Notes: generated by a model not told the origin, from the sequence alone. A DNA stretch of 10,892 bases from an uncultured Succinivibrionaceae bacterium (GCA_900539665.1 UQCV01000082.1:1-10892); one strand, 5' to 3'; positions 1-7,101 are shown, counted from the stretch's first letter. Program-made: numbers and translations.

Positions 1-30
1 CATAATGTTTAGAAAGCTGTCAAGTAGATT

Positions 31-76
31 TCGGCAATTCATCTCACCACCTTAGAGGTGGGGGACTTCTTGCCGA
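31..76 (+). mobile_element. Probable right-end stem-loop of an IS200/IS605-type (tnpB-carrying) element
   Basis: An outer inverted repeat TCGGCAA (31-37) / TTGCCGA (70-76) encloses an inner perfect hairpin, CCACCT-TAG-AGGTGG (47-61), which is followed by GGGACTTCT. This arrangement (ATTCATC, hairpin of C-rich/G-rich arms, GGGGACTTC, closing arm) is the look of the right end found just downstream of tnpB in many IS200/IS605 elements. In those elements the same segment supplies the 3' part of the omega RNA. No TnpB motif can be read in the 30 bases available to the left, so either the element body lies outside the window or this is a solo remnant. The assignment rests on pattern memory and was not searched. 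Confidence 0.5.
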
Positions 77-154
77 GTTCAGTTAAAACTTAAAGCCAAA
101 GTTAAGTCCAAGCCTCATTGGCTCTAATTTTCCCCAAGGAGCAAATTATCTCAG

Positions 155-226
155 CCAATTACAAGCCCTAAGACAACTACAAACCATAAGCCAATTATGA
201 GCCATAAGCTAATTGCGGGCCTTAGG
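155..226. repeat. 18-bp imperfect tandem repeat, four copies
   Basis: Four back-to-back 18-mers lie at 155-172, 173-190, 191-208 and 209-226. The consensus is about CCAATTAYRAGCCMTAAG. Copies 1 and 3 are closest to each other; copies 2 and 4 are more degenerate. A further weak copy may continue into 227-244. The array lies between the IS605-like end and the 3' end of modF. The 18-bp period keeps reading frame (six residues), but no start codon with a ribosome binding site precedes it and no gene is supported here. Confidence 0.7.
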
Positions 227-254
227 CTAAAACTAAATTTAGTTTGGCTTAGGC
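219..254. repeat. Imperfect inverted repeat at the modF 3' end
   Basis: A perfect 16-bp palindrome, AAACTAAATTTAGTTT (230-245), is flanked by further partly complementary arms (GCCTTAGGC at 219-227 and the matching GGCTTAGGC at 246-254). It overlaps the modF stop codon. It could fold in the modF transcript and protect or end it. There is no run of U after it on the minus strand, so it does not meet the usual standard for an intrinsic terminator. Confidence 0.45.
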
Positions 255-1712
255 TTGGTTGATATTACGCTCAATTTTTACGTCAAAGGTACGAGTACCG
301 TTGTCAATAAAGGTTAAGCGATTATTAATACCGTTTGGCGCATCTTCAGCATGGTGAGAAACAAAGAGAACCTGAGTTTCGCCATTTTTCATCAAAAATT
401 CGACGAAGCGACGCACCAATTCGCGACTCATGCTATCAAGCCCCTGCAATGGTTCGTCAAGGATTAAAAGTGGCGGCTGTTTTACTAAAGCGCGCACGAT
501 TAACACTAAACGTTGCTGACCAAAAGATAATGATTTAAACCCAGCTTTAGCACTACCTTCAAGCCCTAATAGTTTAAGCCACTTCATGGCCAAGTTAATT
601 TTTTCATCACCTGGTTGTTCGTACAAACCAATAGAATCAAAGTACCCTGAAAGAATAACATTGATAACAGGAGTGCTGATGCGATAGTCAAGGTGGAATG
701 AAGGGCTAACATAACCAATATGCTTTTTAATATCCCAAATAGTTTCACCACTACCACGCTTCATGCCAAACAAATGTAAATCATTGCAATACCCTTGCGG
801 ATTATCACCAGTAACTAATGATAAAAGGGTAGATTTACCACAACCATTAGGGCCTGCTATTTGCCAATGTTCATACGGGCCTACGGTCCAATTAAGCTTA
901 TTGAGCACTACATGATCATCGTACTGTACCGTTACTTCATGCATTTCTACAATCGGTTTGGTTCGATCTAAATCATCAATACAATCATCAGGCACGCGTG
1001 GTAAGGTACAAATCTTTGGCAAATGTTCATAGTGGGTCAATTGATGCACGGTGCTATCAGCCATGATTTCATCCTTTGGCCCGAACTTAGCAAGCTCAAG
1101 ACTCATAATAAGACCAACGTTTTGGCACAGTTCAGAAATTTCATCAAAACGGTTCACTACCACCGCAATTGAAACCCCGCTTGCATAAACCTGGCTTAAC
1201 AACTCTTGTAAATCTGCTCTGGTCGCAACATCAAGCCCATCAAACGGCGCATCAAGGACTAATAATTCAGGTTTTTTAAGAAGCGCTTCAATGATGAGCG
1301 TTTTACGACCTTCACCACTTGAAAGCAAATGAATGGAACGATCTAAAGCATAGGAGAAATTCATCGAAGCACAGAGCTTTTTAATTTCTTCCTCATCATT
1401 AGATACAGCTTTAAACAGCTCCATCGGGGTAAAACCAATTAAATCAGATTCAACGTCCGTATTACGGCGTTCAAAATCTTCTTCAAACAATTCCATCTGT
1501 TTTTCAAAAGACACTAACGCTGCATTAACGTGTTCCGGAGCGCGCCCACAAAGAAGCTCAAGTTCACCACACAAGGCTTTTGAAAACACTGACTTGCCAC
1601 TACCATTAAAGCCCACAAAAGTGCTAAAACTGTGGTCAGGCAAAGTTAAGCTTTTTATGTTGAAATTGAGGTTCTTAGCTATCTTAAAAGTGCAATTTTT
1701 CCATTCGTACAT
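249..1712 (-). CDS. modF: ModF/PhrA-type twin-domain ABC ATPase
   Basis: The 487-residue protein has two ABC ATPase domains and no membrane segment, and is nearly the same length as E. coli ModF (490). Domain 1 has Walker A GFNGSGKS (34-41), signature LSSGE (130-134) and Walker B LLVLD (150-154). Domain 2 has Walker A GPNGCGKST (287-295), signature LSFGQQ (395-400), Walker B LLILDE (415-420) and an H-loop His at 453. Stretches such as GSGETIWDIKKHIGYVS and NVILSGYFDSIG are near-identical to ModF as remembered. In domain 1 the catalytic Glu after Walker B is Ala155 (LDAPFDGLD), and the H-loop position is Asn187, as in E. coli. E. coli ModF is tied by operon to molybdate regulation and transport; its exact role is unsettled, and no modABC or modE is present here. 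The ATG at 1712 is preceded by a weak AGG about seven bases upstream. Identity is secure; function is inferred. Confidence 0.93.
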   Translation of the reverse strand: MYEWKNCTFKIAKNLNFNIKSLTLPDHSFSTFVGFNGSGKSVFSKALCGELELLCGRAPEHVNAALVSFEKQMELFEEDFERRNTDVESDLIGFTPMELFKAVSNDEEEIKKLCASMNFSYALDRSIHLLSSGEGRKTLIIEALLKKPELLVLDAPFDGLDVATRADLQELLSQVYASGVSIAVVVNRFDEISELCQNVGLIMSLELAKFGPKDEIMADSTVHQLTHYEHLPKICTLPRVPDDCIDDLDRTKPIVEMHEVTVQYDDHVVLNKLNWTVGPYEHWQIAGPNGCGKSTLLSLVTGDNPQGYCNDLHLFGMKRGSGETIWDIKKHIGYVSPSFHLDYRISTPVINVILSGYFDSIGLYEQPGDEKINLAMKWLKLLGLEGSAKAGFKSLSFGQQRLVLIVRALVKQPPLLILDEPLQGLDSMSRELVRRFVEFLMKNGETQVLFVSHHAEDAPNGINNRLTFIDNGTRTFDVKIERNINQA

Positions 1713-1752
1713 GATGCGACCTGTAGATAATAAAATGTGACAGAGTTTGCAT

Positions 1753-1777
1753 ATTATACGCTTTTACGCCTAAAGCG
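1753..1777 (-). promoter_or_regulatory. Candidate modF promoter -10 with an inverted repeat in the spacer
   Basis: On the minus strand a perfect TATAAT lies at 1758-1753, which would give a leader of about 35 bases before the modF ATG. No good -35 hexamer sits at 16-18 bases. Instead, the DNA directly upstream holds an inverted repeat, CGCTTT (1759-1764) / AAAGCG (1772-1777), nearly extended to ATAC arms on both sides. An operator for a regulator or activator is possible, but nothing identifies the protein. Confidence 0.5.
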
Positions 1778-1917
1778 GTATCATCTGATTTTATCAAGCC
1801 CCAATCTTAAGTTGTGCTTTTTAAGTAATCTAACGCCTAAACCAGAATTTTTCTGAAACCTAAGCCACCACTTATGAACTTAGCTTTCATGGGTCTTTGC
1901 CATTTTTCCGCCCCAAA

Positions 1918-1952
1918 TGAAAAAGAAACTGAAAAAGAAACTGAAAAAGAAA
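1918..1952. repeat. 12-bp purine-rich tandem repeat, about three copies
   Basis: TGAAAAAGAAAC occurs at 1918-1929 and 1930-1941, with a third, degrading copy from 1942. The rest of the 1713-2040 spacer is AT-rich and holds the modF promoter and the channel gene terminator. No gene is seen in it. Confidence 0.75.
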
Positions 1953-1968
1953 AAAGGAGAAAAAGGCC

Positions 1969-2001
1969 AAAAAAAATGGCTGAAAAAAATTTCAACCATT
2001 T
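1969..2001 (-). terminator. Intrinsic terminator of the ion channel gene
   Basis: Read on the minus strand, AAATGGTTGAAA (2001-1990) pairs with TTTCAGCCATTT (1985-1974), giving a 12-bp stem with one G-U pair and a four-base loop. A run of eight T (1976-1969) overlaps the foot of the stem and continues past it. It lies about 40 bases past the channel stop codon. The stem is AT-rich apart from its GG/CC core, but the stem, loop and U-tract layout is classical. It separates channel transcription from modF. Confidence 0.75.
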
Positions 2002-2040
2002 AAAAAAAATCATGAAGCAAAGCTCTTAGGCCACTAAGAA

Positions 2041-2886
2041 TTACTCTAATTCTTTAGCTCTTTGCCGAGCAACTCGTTTCTTTTCCTCATCCATGATCAT
2101 TTGGTAGTTATTGATTACCGCCCCGACTACTAAATTAATCAACAAAAAAGCGGCAAACACATACCAAAGGACATGGAAAAATGTTACTACCCATGGGGCC
2201 ACAGGGATCAAATGCAACCGTGAGGCGGTAACTAAATTGTAGCGTATATCCGTCCAATCCTCGCCCGTCATGATCCGCAGTAAAGTAAACATCGCCTCAT
2301 TTAAATTACCATATGGATCGTCACTATTTAAGGGCACATTAGCTGCTGATTGCACATATTCTGCTAACACCTTTGCTTGGGTTGGTTCTAAATCATGAGC
2401 TTCTGGCAACTTAAAAAATAAAGTACCCGCAACAGCAAAAACATACATAAATATAAGCATCACAATCGCATTGTAGGTCAAAGCTCGCATGGACCTTATC
2501 ATGACTGAAATGATAAGTCTTAGCTCCATATTAGCTTTAAATAAACGAAGAATTCTGAATATTCTTAAAACTCGAACCGCCGCTACTACTCCGCTATTAG
2601 CCGAGATATCGTCAGGAATATAGCTTACCACTACAACCAATAAATCAAATATGTTCCAACCATTAGTAAAGAATTGCTTAAGCGAAGAGCGTCCCACAAA
2701 ACGCATTAAAATTTCGATGGTGTAGATGATCAAACACACTGTGTTGATGAGGTCGTAAATGTAGTTACGGTTATAAGTTTCAAGCCCAATTACAATGCAA
2801 TTGATAAATATCACTACCATAATCGAAGACTCAAATAGTCTTGAAGTAGTAATCTTTTGCATCATTGAAGCCACACTGTCACGCAT
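2041..2886 (-). CDS. Six-transmembrane voltage-gated cation channel (ion transport protein family)
   Basis: The 281-residue inner-membrane protein has the fold of one repeat of a voltage-gated Na/Ca channel, and would act as a tetramer. Hydrophobic segments are about 16-37 (S1), 42-64 (S2, with Glu58), 75-92 (S3, with Asp81), 99-118 (S4), 125-158 (S5) and 231-263 (S6). S4 has Arg at every third position: 105, 108, 111 and 114. The pore helix leads into the filter TGEDW (207-211). NaChBac has TLESW there, whereas TGEDW is what animal Cav domain II carries, so calcium or mixed cation passage is possible but unproven. About 35 residues between S5 and the pore helix (160-195) form a long outer loop. 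The C-terminal tail is short and charged (264-281). A strong AAGGAG (2901-2896) precedes the ATG at 2886. The gene stands alone, 350 bases from proA, with its own terminator. The family is certain; the ion and physiological role are not. Confidence 0.88.
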   Translation of the reverse strand: MRDSVASMMQKITTSRLFESSIMVVIFINCIVIGLETYNRNYIYDLINTVCLIIYTIEILMRFVGRSSLKQFFTNGWNIFDLLVVVVSYIPDDISANSGVVAAVRVLRIFRILRLFKANMELRLIISVMIRSMRALTYNAIVMLIFMYVFAVAGTLFFKLPEAHDLEPTQAKVLAEYVQSAANVPLNSDDPYGNLNEAMFTLLRIMTGEDWTDIRYNLVTASRLHLIPVAPWVVTFFHVLWYVFAAFLLINLVVGAVINNYQMIMDEEKKRVARQRAKELE

Positions 2887-2962
2887 TAATAGATGCTCCT
2901 TTTTTAGGTTGGCCTATATGTAAAATTTTAGTTCCTAGGTTAAGAAGATTAAGCTTCCAAGC

Positions 2963-2990
2963 AAAACCGCCTCGTAAAAACAAAGCGGTT
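2963..2990 (-). terminator. Candidate intrinsic terminator between proA and the channel gene
   Basis: On the minus strand, AACCGCTTTG (2990-2981) pairs with CGAGGCGGTT (2974-2965), a ten-pair stem with two U-G pairs and the loop TTTTTA. The transcript continues UUUUGCUU, a short U-tract. The plus strand does not pair well inside the loop, so the structure favours minus-strand RNA. It would end frsA-proB-proA transcripts, though about 250 bases past the proA stop, and it lies only about 75 bases before the channel start. Confidence 0.55.
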
Positions 2991-3117
2991 CCTTAAATTT
3001 ACCCCACCATTTAAAAGCTTAAATCATGAAGCACGCAAGTCAAAGCCTATAAGTTCTAAACAAACTTGCAACATAAACCTTTAAATGAAAGCTAAAGGCA
3101 ATTAACGATTTAACTTA

Positions 3118-3149
3118 ATGTAAGATTCATATAATGTAAGATTTATATA
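3118..3149. repeat. 16-bp direct tandem repeat, two copies
   Basis: ATGTAAGATTCATATA (3118-3133) is followed directly by ATGTAAGATTTATATA (3134-3149), with one mismatch. It lies about 90 bases downstream of the proA stop. No function is apparent. Confidence 0.75.
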
Positions 3150-3236
3150 AATAAACCCTTGTATAACATGCTAAAAATGTTATGTATTAAAACATTTTAT
3201 TAACACAAAACGTTTGTTTATACAAAAATCTTAATC

Positions 3237-4499
3237 TTACTTTCTAGTTAAATAGTCACCTTGGCAAATCCATTTATAAGTGGTGAGTTCAGCGAGCCCC
3301 ATAGGTCCACGGGCGTGTAACTTTTGGGTTGAAATCGCCACTTCGGCTCCTAACCCAAATTGACCACCGTCTGAAAATCTAGTAGACGCATTGATATAAG
3401 CACATGCAGAACCAACTTCATTCACAAAACGGCAAGCATTTGCATAATCATTAGTTAAGATAGCATCGGAATGGCTAGCATTATGAACACGCATATGGGT
3501 AAGCACCGCCTCAAGACCAAACACGATAGCTACATTCATAGTTAAACCTAACCATTCATTATCAAAATCTTCTTCCTGCCCTGGTGATACGAGTTCAGGT
3601 GCTACTTGGCTTACCAAAGCTTGGGTATGGTCCCCATGGCAGACCATGCGTACTGATTTTTCACGCATTTTAGCTGCTAATTTTGGTAAGAATTGGTCGG
3701 CAATTTTTTCATGAACTAAGATGGTATCAACTGAATTACAAGCGCTTGGACGCTGTACTTTGGAATTTTCAATCACGGTGACTGAACGTTCAAGGTCAGC
3801 TGTTTCATCCACAAAAATGTGCCCCACCCCAAAGCCACCAATAATAACTGGAATAGTACTTTCTTGGCGACATAAGTGGTGTAAACGAGCCCCGCCTCTT
3901 GGGATAATCATGTCAACGTAGCGATCTAAATGTAAAAGCTCAGTCACGCAAGCATGATCTGGGTTTTCAATATATTGAACCGCATTTTCTGGTAGCTTGG
4001 CGACTAAAAGACCGGTTTTAACCGCTTTAATAATCGCCATGTTGCTGTTTAGAGTTTCGCTTCCACCGCGTAAAATACAGGCGTTACCTGTTTTTAAGCA
4101 CAAAGAAGTTATGTCGACAGTAACATTTGGTCGAGCTTCATAAATAACCCCGATAACCCCTACAGGCTCACGGCGCTTGCATAAACGCAATCCATTTTCG
4201 AGCACGCGACTATCAAACTCTTCCCCTACAGGATCAGGAAGTTTAGCCACATGACGCATATCATCAATAATGCCATTTAAACGCTTATCATCTAAACGTA
4301 GACGGTCAAGCATCGCTACCCCAATACCACGTTCTTCAGCTTTGGCCAAATCAATAGCATTAGCTGCTAAAATTTCCGCCTTCGCTTGAGTTAAAGCATC
4401 TGCGATAACGTTAAGAGCCTGATTTTTATCGGCCGTAGAAAGGCGAGCCAATTCAACTGATGCTGCCCGAGCCGCTTGGCCCATTTGTTCCATTTCCAT
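3237..4499 (-). CDS. proA: Gamma-glutamyl phosphate reductase (glutamate-5-semialdehyde dehydrogenase)
   Basis: This cytoplasmic enzyme makes the second step of proline synthesis. It reduces glutamyl 5-phosphate with NADPH to glutamate 5-semialdehyde, which cyclises to pyrroline-5-carboxylate. The 420 residues compare with 417 in E. coli, and the match runs end to end. The aldehyde dehydrogenase-like catalytic Cys is Cys254 in QRPSACNSVDT. Other family stretches are GVIGVIYEARPNVT (114-127), CLKTGNACILRGG (134-146), PRGGA (200-204) and the C-terminal block NASTRFSDGGQFGLGAEVA (370-388) followed by HARGPMGL (395-402). The start at 4499 is preferred over the ATG two codons later because AAAGGA (4512-4507) sits seven bases upstream. 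It lies 27 bases after proB, fitting co-transcription and the shared labile intermediate. No missing residue or frameshift is seen. Confidence 0.97.
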   Translation of the reverse strand: MEMEQMGQAARAASVELARLSTADKNQALNVIADALTQAKAEILAANAIDLAKAEERGIGVAMLDRLRLDDKRLNGIIDDMRHVAKLPDPVGEEFDSRVLENGLRLCKRREPVGVIGVIYEARPNVTVDITSLCLKTGNACILRGGSETLNSNMAIIKAVKTGLLVAKLPENAVQYIENPDHACVTELLHLDRYVDMIIPRGGARLHHLCRQESTIPVIIGGFGVGHIFVDETADLERSVTVIENSKVQRPSACNSVDTILVHEKIADQFLPKLAAKMREKSVRMVCHGDHTQALVSQVAPELVSPGQEEDFDNEWLGLTMNVAIVFGLEAVLTHMRVHNASHSDAILTNDYANACRFVNEVGSACAYINASTRFSDGGQFGLGAEVAISTQKLHARGPMGLAELTTYKWICQGDYLTRK

Positions 4500-4526
4500 A
4501 AATATATCCTTTACTATGCCAACAGC

Positions 4527-5630
4527 TTACATCATTACCATGTCATCGCGGTGCACTGCCACGTGCCCATGCTCAAAACCAAGTACCGCTTCAATTTCTT
4601 CTGAATTATGACGCATGATTCGTCTTAAATCAGCGCTATCATAACGAGAAATACCTCGAGCTAACACCTTACCGGATTCGTCAACGATAAGCACCACCGC
4701 CCCACGAACAAACTCACCCTCAATGCGAGAAATACCTTTCGGTAGCAAGGAAGAACCTTTGTTAACTAAAGCCTGAGCAGCCCCTTGGTCCACTACAATC
4801 TTATGAGTAGGCTTAGTGCCCGCTAAAATCCAGGTCTTACGAGCTTCTAATGGAGTCCCTTGCGCTTTAAATTTAGTCCCTTCAAACTTGCCTTTTACAA
4901 TATCAGCAATGATTGCCGGATCGCGCCCTGAGGCTACAGCAACTTCAATCCCACTACGTGAAGCAAGCTCTGCCGCTTGTAACTTAGTTGCCATCCCGCC
5001 GGTGCCAAGTCCACTGACGCTATCACCAGCAACAGCTCTAATTTCAGGAGTAATTTCATCAACTTCACGAATCAGTACAGCGTTTTTATCAGTTCTTGGA
5101 TCTGCGGTAAATAAACCCTTTTGGTCTGTAAGTAAAATTAACTGATCAGCATCAGCTAAAATGGCAGCGCGAGCCGAAAGGTTGTCGTTGTCGCCGACCT
5201 TAATTTCGGAAGTGGCTACAGCATCATTTTCGTTAATAATAGGCACAATACCATTTGCAAGTAGTGCTGCTAACGCATCTTTAGCATTTAAGAAACGTTC
5301 ACGGTCTTCAAGATCTGCTCTAGTTAACAAAATCTGGCCAATGTGGAGCCCGTAAATATCAAACAACGTTTGCCAAGTGTGCATTAAGAAGTTTTGCCCA
5401 ACGGCAGCAAACATTTGGCGGTTAGCCATAGTCTTAGGAATATCCGGATGACCTAAAGCTTCACGACCAGCGGCCATCGCCCCAGAGCTAACTACAACTA
5501 CGTTCATCCCTTCACGACGTAGCGCCGCTAAAGCGCGGACAATTTCAATCATATGTGCAGTATCGAGCTTCTTGGTTCCTGAGGTGAGCATCGAAGTACC
5601 AAGTTTCACTACTATTGTTTTTGCTTTCAC
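4527..5630 (-). CDS. proB: Glutamate 5-kinase
   Basis: This enzyme phosphorylates the gamma-carboxyl of glutamate with ATP, the committed and usually proline-inhibited step of proline synthesis. At 367 residues it has the same length as E. coli ProB. Residues 1-260 form the amino-acid kinase domain, with VVKLGTSMLT (7-16), VSSGAMAAG (47-55), INENDAVA (132-139), VGDNDNLSA (145-153), LLTDQKGL (166-173) and SGLGTGGMATKLQAA (206-220). Residues about 275-360 form the C-terminal PUA domain, including GSSLLPKGI (292-300) and the closing VAVHRDDM (357-364). Translation starts at a GTG (5630-5628), with AGGA seven bases upstream; no ATG fits the family N terminus. It begins 22 bases after frsA and is followed by proA, so the three form a probable operon. 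The regulatory loop is present in full, so feedback control is likely retained. Confidence 0.97.
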   Translation of the reverse strand: MKAKTIVVKLGTSMLTSGTKKLDTAHMIEIVRALAALRREGMNVVVVSSGAMAAGREALGHPDIPKTMANRQMFAAVGQNFLMHTWQTLFDIYGLHIGQILLTRADLEDRERFLNAKDALAALLANGIVPIINENDAVATSEIKVGDNDNLSARAAILADADQLILLTDQKGLFTADPRTDKNAVLIREVDEITPEIRAVAGDSVSGLGTGGMATKLQAAELASRSGIEVAVASGRDPAIIADIVKGKFEGTKFKAQGTPLEARKTWILAGTKPTHKIVVDQGAAQALVNKGSSLLPKGISRIEGEFVRGAVVLIVDESGKVLARGISRYDSADLRRIMRHNSEEIEAVLGFEHGHVAVHRDDMVMM

Positions 5631-5652
5631 TTATAAATCCTGTGTTTTAATT

Positions 5653-6933
5653 TCATTCCGCCGACTTAAGCTGGCTAACCAACCAATCGGTTACTTTTTT
5701 TAATGTTTTGGCAAATACATTAAAAGCGTGTTCATCACTTTCTAACGATAAAATTTCTAATTCTGCATTCTTACAAGCATACTTTAAAAGTTGCAAGTCG
5801 GCCTTTGGACACAAATAGTCCCCTTCAAAACCTACAATATAAATAGGTAAATCTAAATGGAGACCGTTTAGAACCCCTTGTTTTTTCACAGAGTACGCTT
5901 GTAATTGCGGGATGACATTATCCCATTGCGCCGCATCAAAATTCATTTTGTTCGCAATGTTAGCTCTTTGCATCGATGGGGTTTTAACCATGAATTCTTT
6001 ATTGGTAAAATATTCGTTAATAAGTGGCCCTATGATGCAGCAGCACTTAATATCTGGTTCTTTTTGCGTTAAGAGATGTACAGCGACGTTCCCGCCAAAA
6101 CGCTGAGCCATTACCCCGATGCGAGATTGGTCTATAAATGGCACCGAAGACTTAATATAGTCTATTAATGCGCTATGAATAATTCCTGTTTCAGGGGTAA
6201 GAGAAATGTTTGAATTTAAGCCCATGCCCGGTAAATCACAAGCCACCAAAGCAATACCGTGTGGATAAAAACATTCACGGTAGATACGTAAATATTCAGT
6301 AGCTAAGTTTTGTAAGTTACTGCACACAATTACGCATGGACATAATTTAGTTTTATCAGGAGTATGGATAAAAGCCGAAGCTTGCTGACGTTCCCCAGCC
6401 ACTGGGAATTTAATTTCGACAAAGTCACCTTCCGCTAGCTGAGCTGCTTTACGGTAGTTAATATAGTGTTGCAGGGTGGCTTGACTACCTAATTCATCCC
6501 CACGTAAATGCGGATAACTAGCAATATCGTAATATAAATACGCCAAACGATAAAGACGATAAGCTTCTTCCTTATCTCCAGCTTCCTCTACCTTCTGAGC
6601 TTCTAAGTTTGAATCACGTCCGAGCATGGAAAATTCGTAGATCCAATTTCCCGGCCCATATTCATATACGGTATCTAAAATACCTTCTCTGGTTCTCTGC
6701 CCTTTTGAAGCCGCAATGCGAGCAATGGCCGACTTGATTTTTATCATGTCGCACCCTAACCATCCCCAATAGGTTTCTGACAATTGTCTAAACCAACATG
6801 ATGTATCAAAAGACGTTTTAATACCAGATTTAGGCAATTCAGCCACGGAATTAGAAATAAATGAAGTTTCTAGCGACTTACGAGTCGGTTTAAACAATAC
6901 TTCACTAAGGTTTTCAGAGGATATATCAGTCAT
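5653..6933 (-). CDS. frsA: FrsA-family alpha/beta-hydrolase-like protein
   Basis: The 426-residue protein compares with 414 in E. coli FrsA. It shares the N-terminal NLSE..LFKP motif (8-16), GNWIYE (95-100) and YPHLRGDEL (140-148), and then has an alpha/beta-hydrolase domain from about residue 170. At the position of the usual G-x-S-x-G nucleophile elbow it reads A-Q-R-F-G (276-280), where E. coli has G-F-R-F-G. The canonical Ser is therefore absent, as in the family; His402 (SDEHAF) is in the region of the expected triad His. In E. coli FrsA binds the unphosphorylated glucose enzyme IIA and influences the balance of fermentation and respiration. Esterase and decarboxylase activities have been claimed, the latter disputed. 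The start at 6933 matches the family N terminus, but its ribosome binding site is weak. It is the first gene of the frsA-proB-proA run. Family assignment is firm; the biochemical role is open. Confidence 0.9.
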   Translation of the reverse strand: MTDISSENLSEVLFKPTRKSLETSFISNSVAELPKSGIKTSFDTSCWFRQLSETYWGWLGCDMIKIKSAIARIAASKGQRTREGILDTVYEYGPGNWIYEFSMLGRDSNLEAQKVEEAGDKEEAYRLYRLAYLYYDIASYPHLRGDELGSQATLQHYINYRKAAQLAEGDFVEIKFPVAGERQQASAFIHTPDKTKLCPCVIVCSNLQNLATEYLRIYRECFYPHGIALVACDLPGMGLNSNISLTPETGIIHSALIDYIKSSVPFIDQSRIGVMAQRFGGNVAVHLLTQKEPDIKCCCIIGPLINEYFTNKEFMVKTPSMQRANIANKMNFDAAQWDNVIPQLQAYSVKKQGVLNGLHLDLPIYIVGFEGDYLCPKADLQLLKYACKNAELEILSLESDEHAFNVFAKTLKKVTDWLVSQLKSAE

Positions 6934-7001
6934 AGCTACACCATCCCGCTAATATTGAGTCTTAACAGCTCATTTTTAATGTATTCAGCATGCAGTCTTA
7001 A

Positions 7002-7010
7002 ATTTTAACA
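7002..7010 (-). promoter_or_regulatory. Candidate extended -10 promoter for frsA-proB-proA
   Basis: On the minus strand TGTTAAAAT (7010-7002) gives an extended -10 (TG-n-TAAAAT, five of six matches to TATAAT). A weak ATGAAC lies 18 bases upstream as a possible -35. The predicted leader is about 60 bases. No other minus-strand promoter of equal quality was found before frsA. Confidence 0.5.
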
Positions 7011-7101
7011 CAATGAAAAAAAAGTTCATGCTTGAAAATAGGGCAAAATACAAAGAGAGGTACAATCAAACTACCTAAACTGAGCAACATTTAAACAAAA
7101 A

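Larger units (their letters stand above)
2887..3236. other. Non-coding spacer between proA and the channel gene
   Basis: This 350-base AT-rich stretch contains the candidate terminator at 2963-2990, a 16-bp direct repeat at 3118-3149 and a short inverted repeat ATAACAT (3163-3169) / ATGTTAT (3177-3183). The channel promoter should lie near 2900-2960 on the minus strand, but only weak hexamers are visible (TTAACC about 16 bases from ACATAT). I see no RNA gene and no convincing small ORF. Confidence 0.6.

Noticed and set aside
31..76. Intrinsic terminator on the plus strand at the left edge
   Set aside because: The hairpin is followed by GGGGACTTCT rather than a T-run, and the nested arms resemble an IS200/IS605 end more closely.
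155..226. CRISPR array
   Set aside because: The 18-mers are contiguous without spacers and diverge from one another; no cas genes are present.
335..538. Antisense open frame inside the modF 3' half
   Set aside because: No ribosome binding site, and it overlaps highly conserved ModF domain 2 coding sequence.
4816..5355. Open frames on the strand opposite proB
   Set aside because: They lie wholly inside the well-supported proB gene in an antisense frame, with no start signals; shadows of its codon pattern.
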